From positions 19,114,913 through 19,178,912 of the forward strand of contig NC_046677.1 in NCBI RefSeq assembly GCF_003369915.1: a stretch of DNA of 64,000 bases. Direction: 5' to 3'. Under the pieces are notes generated by a model. That model did not search any database and was not told the origin of the DNA. It saw only the letters and a program-made list of their open reading frames with translations. This DNA is from Drosophila miranda. Taxonomy: Eukaryota > Arthropoda > Insecta > Diptera > Drosophilidae. The position numbers were made by a program, and so were the translations under genes. Of this stretch, positions 37,701-47,305 are shown piece after piece (positions within the stretch are counted from its first letter, which is position 1; each line of letters starts with the position of its first letter).

Positions 37701-39785
37701 CTGATCAATTCGAAGCATTGGTTTTATCAATCTTGATTTTTGAAGATCAGCTTCAACATCCGAAAAATCGCTTTCCGAGCTTAGAACGATTTCTTCATGT
37801 TTATTGTGCTTTCCGGTTTCTGTCAATGTATTTTTTGACCTTTTTTGATCATCTTCTTTGACAAACAAGTCTGCGTTTTTCGCTGCGCGCTTATAGTCAA
37901 GTTGAAGTTCTTTGTCAGCAACAAGAGCATCGTCCATGTCCACTTGATCTATTTTATCAGAGCTAAAATCTCGCAAGAACTTGTCTACAGTATTATTTAT
38001 GTTATCACTTTCTTCTGACAAAACTTCTTTTGAATTATCGTAGCTACTTTGATTTGACAATCCTGAATCACTACTTGAATCATTTAACAGTTGAATCTTG
38101 ATTTGTTCGTTATAACGCGAAAGAAACTGTCCCTCGGTAATACAATCTTCGTTCTAAAGTGAAACAAAATTATTGTATTATTTATAAGATTAATTAAAAA
38201 GTTTGACCTCGTGCATACTCACTTCAATTATGGTATCACTTTCATATTGGTCCATGTCTTCTCCAGACCCATTATCCTTTTTATCAATACTCTTTTGAAA
38301 CAAATTTTGGTGACTCTTTTGCTTTGATTTGGTGCAAGTCTTATGGACATGACGGGTATTCAACGCACTCAAATTTGTCAGTCTGTAGAGAAAATATCAA
38401 CATTTTATATTTTGTAAGCCATAGATTCGGGGGCAGAAACTTAAAATATTATAGCAGATACAATAAAATGCAGCTTGAGTTTTAATTTTCCTACTTTATT
38501 TGTATTTTTATGGAAAGAGCTCTCAATCGCGGCTTATTACATTTTTTTTTAATTAAAAAATTAAACCTTGCCCTTAATGTATTACAAAAATTCGGTTTGG
38601 TTCAAAGCGTAAAAATGATAATGCATAGTGTTATAAATTGAATCTAGGAAAGGTCATTAACTTGTCAAATACAAACCTGTCGATTTCCTGGTCAGTATCG
38701 TTGTCCGATACACATGATCTCGTAATTTTTATAGTTTTTTTATCGCCCCCACATAAATTTGAACTATTATTTACATCCAGCTTTATATATTTGGAAAGAT
38801 CAACACCGTCATTATAATCGTAAAGCAAATTCCTGTTTTCACTTGAATGGTTCCAGTGAGGTATTGACGACAGTCGGGAACTACATTCACTTGAAGATTT
38901 TTCGTTTAGATCGTCCGAGCTACTTTCGGAGCTTAATTCGGAGTCTGAACTCAATGAACTAGATGTATCTAAAAGTAGTCTCATTTTTGCTTTATTGTTT
39001 TTTTGATGTTTCGTCATCTTTGATCCATTGAACGGCTTCTCTAGAGCTTGACATGAAGACGTACTTCCAATGGTGGCAATTTCGCGAAGTTTTTTTATTT
39101 TTTTTAATAAAATCACTTTAAATTCGTCTTCAGATTTTGAAGTGTGCGCATAACAATCATTTATTAACTGTTTTGCTAAATTTATTGTGGCTCTTAAAAT
39201 TGGTTTAAGGACAATTTTTTTTTTCACAAAATTTGTACCATTTTCAAGGTACTGGTCATTCAGCTCGACTTCCAAGGGCTCTGAACAGTACTCTTTTAAG
39301 TCTGCAGTACATTTTTTTGCACTCGTTACATCCAATTCTAAATTAAAAGTTTTTATTTTTTGTATGGTGGTGTCAATGAAATTCGATATGTCTGGTGTAA
39401 CAGGCTCAGATACAGCTCTATTTGGAAAAATAAGATTTCGAATCATATTTTCAACACAATCCAGGCATTGTCGACACTTTAGCTCTTCTTGTGATGTATA
39501 GTTATGATCGCTCAATGCGTCTGAAAAGCTTGTGTCACTTTTTTTCAACCAAGTACATTCTTTTCGTCGATGTTCTGTTGCAGGAAACTTGAACAATTCT
39601 TCAGTACTATTGTAGTTGTTAGAGAAATTTTGCACTTCAACTTGGTTTATTTCTTCTATAGATAAATCTATAAAAGGTGTTTCCGCATTTGGTTCGGTAG
39701 TAGTTTCGCCACAATTATCTTTCGAAACCTCAACACAAAAGGATTCGTCCTGCGTACTTTCCTCCGTCAGTAACGGTTGATTCAT
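25755..39785 (-). CDS. XNP: ATRX/XNP-type SNF2 chromatin remodeller, 19 coding exons
   Basis: CDS is complement(join(25755..25830,26162..27288,27860..27923,27990..28017,28092..28297,29540..29661,29726..30033,30485..30579,31230..31447,31514..31564,31615..31707,32042..32122,32604..32779,33460..33597,33656..33849,37147..37316,37380..38153,38223..38382,38677..39785)), 1729 aa; all junctions keep phase. ATRX-type ATPases remodel nucleosomes in heterochromatin. The N-terminus (1 to about 640) is acidic, Ser-rich, with no ADD domain seen. Helicase motif I is [10 protein letters not shown] (to residue 681), motif II CDEGH (about 808-812), and the second lobe has [33 protein letters not shown] and FRVFRLGQ (about 1170-1177). 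ATRX-specific marks follow: [20 protein letters not shown] and [12 protein letters not shown]. Residues 1330-1729 are Asn/Ser-rich and end in a basic tail. A 3' splice site lies 7 bases before the ATG, so an upstream exon exists. Confidence 0.9.
27289..27859. other. XNP intron 17 with unassigned coding-like debris
   Basis: Intron between C-terminal exons. On the plus strand, 27465-27692 has a basic open frame ([19 protein letters not shown]) that looks like a retrotransposon ORF1 scrap and is not in the host reading direction. I cannot assign the family. Confidence 0.35.
28298..29539. other. XNP intron 14, transposon-like debris
   Basis: 1.2-kb intron. It contains diverged DINE-1-like words (TTTCAAAACTTC near 28630, TTTATGGGGTCG near 29407) and a plus-strand frame at 28792-29073 of unknown origin. 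No host exon is visible. Confidence 0.35.
30840..30990 (+). mobile_element. Non-LTR endonuclease-tail fragment
   Basis: Plus-strand sequence near 30860 reads [20 protein letters not shown], resembling the region just after the SDH motif that ends the AP endonuclease domain in LOA/R1-type ORF2. It is very short and lies in the XNP intron between the exons ending at 31230 and starting at 30579. Confidence 0.35.
33110..33280 (+). mobile_element. RT motif-A fragment of a non-LTR element
   Basis: Plus-strand translation reads [18 protein letters not shown], matching the RT motif A (x-K-A-F-D-x-V) of Jockey/CR1-type elements. The first aspartate of the usual LDI-x-KAFD is replaced. It lies in an XNP intron, antisense to the gene. 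Confidence 0.55.
34409..34595 (+). mobile_element. DINE-1: DINE-1 5' part, split from its 3' part by a Tc1 insertion
   Basis: Begins with TTATACCCGATACTCAAAAT followed by GAGTAT, the DINE-1 5' subterminal motif, then AT-rich sequence up to the Tc1 terminus at about 34596. The matching 3' part with the core resumes at 35904. Confidence 0.65.
34596..35903 (-). mobile_element. Tc1-like DNA transposon, degenerate
   Basis: About 1.3 kb bounded by inverted ends: GGCTGGCCAAAATAATAAGT on the left and ACTTATTTTTTTGGCCAGTA on the right. Minus-strand translation starts near 35548 with a helix-turn-helix region ([43 protein letters not shown]) and ends with [11 protein letters not shown] and [11 protein letters not shown] at about 34800-34900, which is the PDLNPIE region of Tc1 transposases. 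Stops and frameshifts break it and the catalytic core is not readable. It sits in a TA-rich tract of DINE-1, in keeping with Tc1 insertion at TA. Confidence 0.85.
35904..36917 (+). mobile_element. DINE-1: DINE-1 with expanded internal repeats and GTCY microsatellite
   Basis: Starts with the core TTGATCAGCATCAATAGCCG, followed by a long GTCC/GTCT microsatellite (about 35945-35995). Then come three copies of the module with GACTATAARAGCTAGAG and CTTCGCCCC, near 36010, 36345 and 36490, where other copies here have one. It ends with AGTATCGGGTATA, a GC hairpin at about 36876-36900 and the CTCGTT terminus. It is the longest DINE-1 in the window and lies in the XNP intron between exons 4 and 5. Confidence 0.9.
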
Positions 39786-41655
39786 TTTTAATCTATAAAT
39801 AATATATAAAAAACCATTTAGTTAGCATTGTGTTTAAATATGTTTTTTTTTTTCTGAAAATATTTCTAATCAAGTCGCTACTACACTACAGTACCCAAAA
39901 GTCTGTTATTATTCGAGTATATGTGAACTCACAATAAACAAAATTTCGTAAACGATATCGCAAACGAGAGTTACGCGAAACTCAACAGTGCAAAACTCTC
40001 GACAAATTGCTTATAAGCGAAGTCCTTTGGATTGGATTCAAAGCGTAATCAATCGAGATAGAATCAATAGAATATACAGTTATATACTAAGGGGAAAGCC
40101 CCCTACGAACTCGCTTAGATCGCCAACACCCGTCTCACTTGCTTAATCAATTCATCAGGAACGTGTAATGATCTATCAAGAATTTACATACGTGCAGAAA
40201 CTATTATGACTCAATTGTAACTTCTGTAGTACTAGCGCTACTCCTAATAACATGGTTGAAAACGGCACCGAACAAAACAATAATAAATGTTTGTTGTTCT
40301 ACTTAACCGTACAAGTTAAATATGACATGAATGATAAGGGTATATGGATAAATGTTGCGCTTACTCTTCGTTTTGATTCAATTAACAACGATAGAAACAA
40401 ATAGTTGTCAGTTTTTAAGAATAAACTCTACAGTCAATTATTCATTATTTCTGGGAACACCAAATTCAGTTTCAAAACACACACAAATTCAGATTACCGG
40501 CAGTATCGCAGTAGACGGCAGGATGAGAGAATTATTTACCTTTCAAATCTTTTATATTTAGTTGTACATAACAAGCTATTGAAAGCTATTGGTATATTTG
40601 GCTTGCATATGTATTTTACATATTATTATTTAGCTTTCTTATGCCTTGATATTTTTGAAAGTTGTTTTTTTTTATTAGTGCGATACAAAAATATTAGCAA
40701 TTAATTTTATTTGTATCAAAACATCCAACAACAGATAAGTTAACACTGGAAGAGGTCATGGACGACAGCACTTACATTTCAATTTGCATAGATATTGCTT
40801 TACGATTTTTCACCTGTAATTTCTTACTTTTCATAGTTCTACGATCTAAGTTTTTTTTTACTACAAATTATAAACACAACTAAATCATCGACGGCACTAT
40901 TCATATATCGATGCTTTTTTCGTACACCGATATATACCAAATATCAGCACTAACCATACAGTGTATCGATATTTCAGTTCATACATCGAAAATGTCGAAA
41001 GCGAGCTTTCAGCGTACGCTCCCACGGCACCGGATGAAATGGTTTGTTCGGTTTCTGTTTTCTCATGTGGTTCCATCTTTTTTAATGTAGTCATTACAAA
41101 TTCGGATGATTTATCTCAATTCAGAAACACTTACGATCTTCAATAGTACAGGAGAGACTCTGAAGTCCCATTTTATTGTCGATCGAGTATTGTACAACGG
41201 AATCTCTAAATATGGAATATATAATAGATTATTTGTATTCTTTAAAAACTAAGAAAGTACGAATTTATTTATTGGAAAATATAATTAATATTAGTTTTCA
41301 AATTGTACAGTAAAATTGTGATTTTTGTTGTTTTAATTTTTGTTAATTTTGATTCATCTTAGTTTAAGTTTTGAAACGGCACTTGTAATATTTGTTATGT
41401 ATTAAAACGGGTTATCGGCGCTGAGTGCTAAAGTTTTTGGAAAGGTTAAACAACAAAATGCCTGATTTATATATTTTGGTATAATTTGAATTCAAAATTA
41501 AGTTTCATCCTGGCACTTAAAATTATGATGTGTACAAATTTCAGCTCAATCGGTTGGTGGCCCAACTATCGATTGTACCGATAGCGCAATCCATTATTAT
41601 CCAGTCGGTGAAAAGCATTAATAAAGTGTCAGTAAAGAAAGAATATAGTGTAAAA
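39786..41655. promoter_or_regulatory. Divergent XNP/Mdh1 upstream region
   Basis: 1.9-kb head-to-head spacer. An acceptor (TTTATAG) 7 bases before the XNP ATG shows XNP has an upstream exon here. TATCGATA (DRE) lies at 40964-40971 with variants near 40903 and 41567-41584, pointing to a DREF-type shared promoter zone at about 40.9-41.6 kb. A GC-richer open stretch at 40985-41076 could be the XNP first exon (a minus-strand ATG with MEPHEKTETEQ), but no convincing donor follows it. Transcription start sites cannot be read from the sequence. Confidence 0.45.
40964..40971. promoter_or_regulatory. DRE-type TATCGATA site between XNP and Mdh1
   Basis: Perfect TATCGATA palindrome, the binding word of DREF, a common core-promoter element of fly housekeeping genes. 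It is about 690 bases before the Mdh1 ATG and about 1.2 kb before the XNP ATG. A related ACTATCGATTG followed by CCGATAG is near 41565-41585, closer to Mdh1. Confidence 0.45.
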
Positions 41656-44207
41656 ATGGTAAGATGAAAATCAAATATTGAACTCTCTATCTATTTTCCT
41701 TAAATAATCGCATTATATGCATTCTTCTAATCGAATCAATTTAAAATATTAATATATTTATTGTACATGCATATTTCCAGACGTTTATACATATGCACAT
41801 ATCTACAAGTACATATAAAGAATTATTAAATTTAACTTTCAATCGCCCTCTATCATGTTCATAAAAAACGTCATAACTTGATTGACACTGTACATTTTTC
41901 CAAATTAAATTGTCCAAAGTAAATTCATTTTTATAATCGGCACAACAAAACACTCGAAACATTTTTAGACACATATCATAACATATCAAAATTTTTATTT
42001 GTTGAATCATGATATTGTATAATGTTTCGGAGGGGGGGATGGGGTTCCGTTATCTTTTAAAACGAAAGCACGGTCGCTGGGTACTGTCTACCGACCTTAG
42101 CTTGAGTTCAAGTAGGGGCTTGAACATAACCCTCGCGCATATGTCATATAGCTGCTATAGTTGCGAAATATTGATGAGAAATTAATTTTTGCGATTCCTA
42201 AATAGTCTACATTTTGAAATATGGAGCAGAAGTGGTCACAATATTTAAGTTCGAGAGCAGTCCAACAACGGAAAGAAAATACCCCTATACGCGTGGCATG
42301 CAACGTCCGCACGCAGCAACCATTTATACCCGTTAATCAAAGAGAAAGAAGACGAATAACGGCTGGATGATAATTCGTCGAACGGTGCTACATATGAAGA
42401 GCCAGAATATTTATAATTAGGTGGAAAGAGGATAAATTTGTTTTTTTTTTCTAAACTATCCATTTTATTTGCTATTGTGGTTTATAGCCAATTCGATTCT
42501 AATACCGCTTTTTTAAAATTTAGTTTTGACAGTTTTTTACAATCGTAGACTTCTCGAGCTGGGTATCCACACACGTTTTCTATAAAATTATTATTATTCT
42601 TACATAACGCTAACAGTTTAAACTAAACTGCTATAGGTAAGCTCGCTAAAGTTAATATGAATTGGATGATGTTATATGGTATTATTATCGATGAAATATT
42701 TACAATTTCGATTAGGTATGTATTATAGATGATCTGGGATTTTTCTATGTATTGGTAAAAGCATTTCGTTGATGGTGGGATAGCTTTAATTTGAATGGGA
42801 TCTAAATTATTAAATGATGAGTATCTTTAAGGGACGAGTGAGGGACAAATGCATTTGATATGAGGTCTATCCATTCGCGCGTTGTTGCAAAAAGAACATG
42901 TGGTGGATAGGATTTTGACCCTAAAGTGGGTACTGGTCAGCTTGCTGTGGACAAACTTCAACCTCTTTATGAATTCTTGTTGTCCTATATAGGGTAGAGT
43001 GTTTGAGTGTTTCAATAACCACTGTAATAATCTGTAATTTTGCTTTTCAATCTATGATTTTACTATCCACTTCATCGGCACTTTTACTTCTCATTGAGCA
43101 GAAATTAATTAAGTAAACATTTATGGAATTTCCCTGTTAACTTGCATAGCATAATTATTATTTTTATCTAAATAAACAATCTGGTTCTTATATTTTTAGG
43201 CTGAACCAATTCGAGTTGTTGTGACTGGAGCTGCTGGTCAAATCGCTTATTCCTTGCTGTACATGATCGCACGAGGAGAAGTTTTTGGATCTGATCAGCC
43301 TCTTATCTTGCATTTACTGGATATTCCGCCTATGGTTGGCGTTCTTGAGGGTGTTGTCATGGAACTAGCGGATTGTGCGTTGCCTTTGTTACGTCAAGTT
43401 ATACCTACAACAGATCCATCTGTTGGGTTCAAGGATGTCTCGGCCGCCTTTCTTGTAGGCGCCATGCCACGTAAAGAAGGAATGGAGAGAAAGGATTTGC
43501 TATCAGCAAATGTAAAAATTTTTAAAGCACAAGGACAGGCTATTGAAAATTTTGCCAAAAAAGATGTTAAGGTTCTTGTGGTTGGAAACCCGGCCAACAC
43601 TAATGCTTTTGTTTGCGCTAACTATGCGCCATCCATTCCACGTGAAAATTTCTCAGCAATGACACGATTAGATCAAAATCGCGCCACCTCCCAAATAGCT
43701 ACAAAGTTGGGAGTTCCCATATCCGCCGTTAAGAACATAATAATCTGGGGCAACCATTCATCCACTCAATACCCAGATGCTGGACAAGGAAAAGTGGTTA
43801 TCAATGGTGAAACCAAATCTGTGGCTGATGCTGTCAATGATAATGCATATCTACAAGGTGCCTTTGTTGAAACTGTTCAAAAGCGTGGAGCTGCTGTAAT
43901 TGCAGCTCGAAAAATGTCATCCGCTATGTCAGCAGCTAAAGCCGCTTGCGATCATATGCATGACTGGTGGAACGGTACCGCTCCAGGAACATTTGTATCA
44001 ATGGGTGTATGTTCGGATGGCAGCTATAACTCTCCAAAGGACGTTATTTTCTCTTTTCCTGTTGTCATTGCAAATAAGCAATGGAAAATCGTCGAGGGTT
44101 TAAACCTAAGTGATGCTGCTAAAGCGAAGTTAAATATAACTGCAAAGGAGTTGCAAGAAGAAAAGGACGAAGCATTGTCTGTATTGGATTTAAGTTCAAA
44201 CTTGTAA
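41656..44207 (+). CDS. Mdh1: Cytosolic NAD-dependent malate dehydrogenase
   Basis: CDS is join(41656..41658,43200..44207), 336 aa. It interconverts malate and oxaloacetate with NAD(H) in the cytosol, as part of the malate-aspartate shuttle. Exon 1 contributes only the ATG, followed by GTAAGATG; exon 2 starts GCTGAACC after TTTTTAG, giving [20 protein letters not shown]. The Rossmann glycine motif TGAAGQIA is at residues 10-17. The substrate arginines lie in [21 protein letters not shown] is the family's NAD-site region, and the catalytic histidine is in [12 protein letters not shown]. The sequence is highly conserved, full length, and without breaks. Poly(A) signal AATAAA is at 44328-44333. 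The 1.5-kb intron 1 carries transposon scraps. Confidence 0.97.
42827..43015 (-). mobile_element. C-terminal zinc-knuckle-like fragment of a non-LTR element
   Basis: In Mdh1 intron 1, minus-strand translation gives [16 protein letters not shown] then [19 protein letters not shown], resembling the C-x2-C ... H-x4-C ending that follows RT/RNase H in many fly non-LTR elements. It is short and degraded. The rest of the intron is AT-rich with no gene visible. Confidence 0.45.
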
Positions 44208-44543
44208 TATGGCCTTGCATATTAACGCAATTTAAATAATTTAGATTTGAGCATTTCAGGAGCAAAGCTCCTTGCATTAATGTTTGTATATAGATTATAT
44301 TATGAAAAGTTGAACCAGATATGTGTAAATAAATCATAATATGATGAGAGACTGTTGACGTATTTATTACTCGCACCACCATCCTATCCTGCGATGTACA
44401 CGTAGATATCTTCCAAAAACGGGTGTCTTTTCTGCATTGGTGACGGGTATATTTATTTAGTGCACTAGAATTGTCCTTTAGGTTGTAAAAGATTTTCTTT
44501 TGGAAATTGCCTCTTACACATGTAAAGAGTCCATGGATCAATT

Positions 44544-44642
44544 TTAGTTCTCCGGAATGTCGAGCACGTCCTCTAGATTGCGGATCTTACCACGCCCGTC
44601 GTCCCAAAAATTTGCCTGGGATCTTTTGCGGCGGATCAACAC
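44544..44642 (-). CDS. Orphan terminal exon of an unidentified gene
   Basis: Minus-strand block of 33 codons after a good acceptor (TTGAATGTAG), reading VLIRRKRSQANFWDDGRG then KIRNLEDVLDIPEN and TAA. Codons are GC-ending (GAG GAC GTG CTC GAC ATT CCG GAG AAC), unlike the AT-ending codons of all neighbours, which suggests a well-expressed gene or a recently arrived one. It is convergent with Mdh1 and its stop is about 210 bases past the Mdh1 poly(A) signal. I found no upstream exon: the next 2.6 kb upstream are DINE-1 and gag debris, up to the GATA-type gene. It may be the end of a gene with a very long intron, or an exon left behind. I do not recognise the protein. Confidence 0.5.
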   Translation of the reverse strand: MLIRRKRSQANFWDDGRGKIRNLEDVLDIPEN

Positions 44643-44700
44643 CTACATTCAAAATGTTAGGTCAATATCAGCTACAGCTCTAAATAAACCTGCAAACGAT

Positions 44701-44940
44701 TTTTAAATCCGATATTCAAAGAGTATAGATGTGCATTAGATGTTTGGAGGAAGTGAATAGGTGTAACACCCAGAAGTAAATGTTAACGAACCCATAAAAT
44801 ATATTTATTCTTGATCAACATCAATAGTCTAACCATCCTTTTCAACGCCTAGCCCTCAGAGACTATAAAAGCTAGAGCAACCAAATTGTGTGCATACTCC
44901 TGTGATATCACACTGATTCACTGATAGCAGTGAGTACGCT
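44701..44940 (+). mobile_element. DINE-1: DINE-1 fragment, 5' half
   Basis: Has a 5' motif (ATCCGATATTCAAAGAGTAT), a TA-rich tract, a diverged core (TTGATCAACATCAATAGTC), no microsatellite, and the module CAGAGACTATAAAAGCTAGA. It lacks the hairpin end. The copy is older than those at 3.4 and 36 kb, judging by mismatches. Confidence 0.7.
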
Positions 44941-45137
44941 ACTCCCCACGCGATTACTCCCCCTCTCCCCTCTATCACATACATTCTTCATACTGCCCGA
45001 GGTATGAAGGGGGCTTGCCTCATTCGTTCTTTGCATTCGCATCAGAAAGCGAGAAATGATTTCCAGTTTGATGAGTAAGTATGACACAACCATCCGTACA
45101 ACCCTATTTCATACCGCAGCATTTAATTATATATCAT

Positions 45138-45200
45138 TATACCCGATACTCAAACAGTATAGAGGTATATTATGTATTTAGTGAAAGGGGGTGTGGGAAG
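45138..45200 (+). mobile_element. DINE-1: DINE-1 5' terminal scrap
   Basis: Contains TATACCCGATACTCAAACAG and GTATAGAGG, the 5' subterminal motif and its downstream word, then diverges. It is likely a second partial copy next to the one at 44.7 kb. Confidence 0.5.
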
Positions 45201-45469
45201 CGTTTCCGACGCAATACATACACATATATCTATGAATATTCTACAAAATCGATTCTCACACATTCAGAGACGAATGCAAGACATTGGGAATTCCAAAAAC
45301 ACGGAAAACACCCGAAAATTTCATCTCGGTAGGTTAATATTTAAGCCAACAATAAAAATATAAGACTACACTTTTATATTAAACTCGCTGAACCTGCCAC
45401 GTTTTGCTGTGCCGCAAGATAACAATACAAGATAGCAATATCTCGAGTTTGGAAATGATCTTCGACTAT

Positions 45470-46080
45470 GACAATGGCCTCTTCTTCCTCTGTGGATTAT
45501 AAAACAGAACCAAGTCGCCATCGTGGAAGACTTCGGTGTTCGCCTTCAGATCATATGGGGCTGGCGTTCTGTCACTCACTATTGCGACGTCTTATTAAGA
45601 GACTTCTGGGAGACTCAAGTTAGGATTCGGCTGGCAACTCTATTGGTACTCCAAATCTTGGAGTGCACTTTCGATACTACCTGATTTTTTAAACAAATTT
45701 TTGTCGCTGTTGGTCACCATGGTCTTGAAACTTTGACATAACTTGTTCCTGTTGTACCTCTGCCTTTTTTCTAATTTCAAACAGCATCTGTTGCTGTTGC
45801 AACATGGTTCTTCAGCTGTAAGATCGTCTGTTGTTTCATCTTCATCTTCTGTCGACCTGGAGCCTTGCTTATCCAAGAACTCGTAATCCTCTACATTGGC
45901 CTGTTGTCTCCATTGCAAGTTTCAACCACAGTTGCAATTTGGCTATCAAACCGGTAGTCAGTAAGCCCCGCTCAACCAATGCCTTCAACAACTGCTCAAC
46001 TTTTAAATCTCCATTCTTGCAATTTGAACTTTTGGCTAGAGTTACGTTTTTGCATTTGGTATTTTCCGGACTGAGCTAGG
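45470..46080 (-). mobile_element. Ty3/gypsy-type retrotransposon remnant, gag fused to integrase tail
   Basis: Minus strand from about 46080 gives a gag-like segment ([20 protein letters not shown], then a Cys/Lys/Gln-rich stretch). From about 45580 it gives FHDGDLVLFYNPQRKKR, typical of the C-terminal part of a gypsy-type integrase. The segments are normally about 4 kb apart, so most of pol is deleted. The word [11 protein letters not shown] recurs at 49195-49240 on the plus strand, so the two remnants are of one family. Stops interrupt the frame and no LTRs are recognised. Confidence 0.65.
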
Positions 46081-46389
46081 ACATTTTTTTACGAGGCAGG
46101 TAGACTTTATTTTCCGAGAATTTACGTGTTGTTCTTTGCGAATCTGAGCGAAGACTAATAATTTTCAGTGAATGTCATGACAACTCAATGGTCTATGGTT
46201 AAACTTATAGAAAGTGTTTCTATTTTACAAAGTTTTTAGTTCAGAAAAGTTCAGTTTCAGTTGATAATGATAAAAAATAAAAGCTTAAGTTTACATCCTT
46301 ACACCGTAAAGTTTGCGGATTTGCGAGAAGCTAGAAAGATTTCCGTTGACGGCGACCAGGACAGAATAAACTGAAGCTCTCGCGTTCAT

Positions 46390-46530
46390 TCTGCGATTGG
46401 GCACCCCCCCAAAGGAACAAAACTGGACAATGTTCTGGAGATTGAGCGGGAAATACTGGAAGTCCAAAAGGAGCAGCAGAAATTATCAAACGAGGGATAC
46501 TCCAGTAAATTGCGAGCAGCTATGACAAAC
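46390..46530 (+). mobile_element. Gag coiled-coil fragment, same family as 7.6 kb
   Basis: Plus-strand translation reads LDNVLEIEREILEVQKEQQK, then KLSNEG. It is clearly homologous to 7597-7672. It is preceded by a C homopolymer and has broken frames. Confidence 0.6.
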
Positions 46531-47305
46531 TAACTTCCAAACAAAACTGTTGCAATTTTTAAGGGCTCCCAAAGAATAACGGTATTAAGTGGTCTTGTGA
46601 AATATCACTATTCAGTAAAAAGCTTTGTTATGGTCATTGTTATCAGTTGTTTTTTCGATGGATGGTTTCACATCTGTCAAAAATTTCCACCGTTCCCCGA
46701 AGCTGTGCTGTGTGGGAAAATGCTGTTAAACATAAAAAACTTTGATAAACTTGGTCTTTGGAGGTTAATTTTCTTGCGACCAATTTGCTCTAGCAGCTAT
46801 CAAAGAAAAATGGGCTGATGAAGCTTTATAATTTTAGATACATTCATCCGTCTGAGTGCCAAAAATTGATTAAAATGTTTCATAATGGGTATTCACCTTC
46901 GTTGAATTTTTTGTTAACAACAATAAAGTCATTTGCATTAATACATGTATTCTTCTTTTTTCACTATTTTGCTAAGAATATAAAAGACAAAATAGGTATT
47001 GTAATTTTTAAAACGATGTACGTTTTATTAACCTTTTGATTAAAGTTCAGCGGCGCAACACTTTCGAGAATGCCTTTTATGCACTGTCGTACTTCCGTAT
47101 ACATCATAGTGTTCACTCAAGCGTAAAAAAAGAGGAAACCAGCTCAAATGAACATCAACATTTTAAAGAACCACTAAAATGAACTATTTTTACTCAACTG
47201 AACGTGGATTGTATTGTGACAATGAAAAATTGAGGAATAGTGTTGTATTCATTTTATAATTTATTTTAAAGTTATCGTTTTTAATCTCTAAATAAGAGAA
47301 ATCAT

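Noticed and set aside
40897..41094. Minus-strand frame beginning MTTLKKMEPHEKTETEQ as XNP first exon
   Set aside because: XNP needs an upstream exon, but no good donor joins this frame to the acceptor before the XNP ATG; kept only as a possibility in the region entry.
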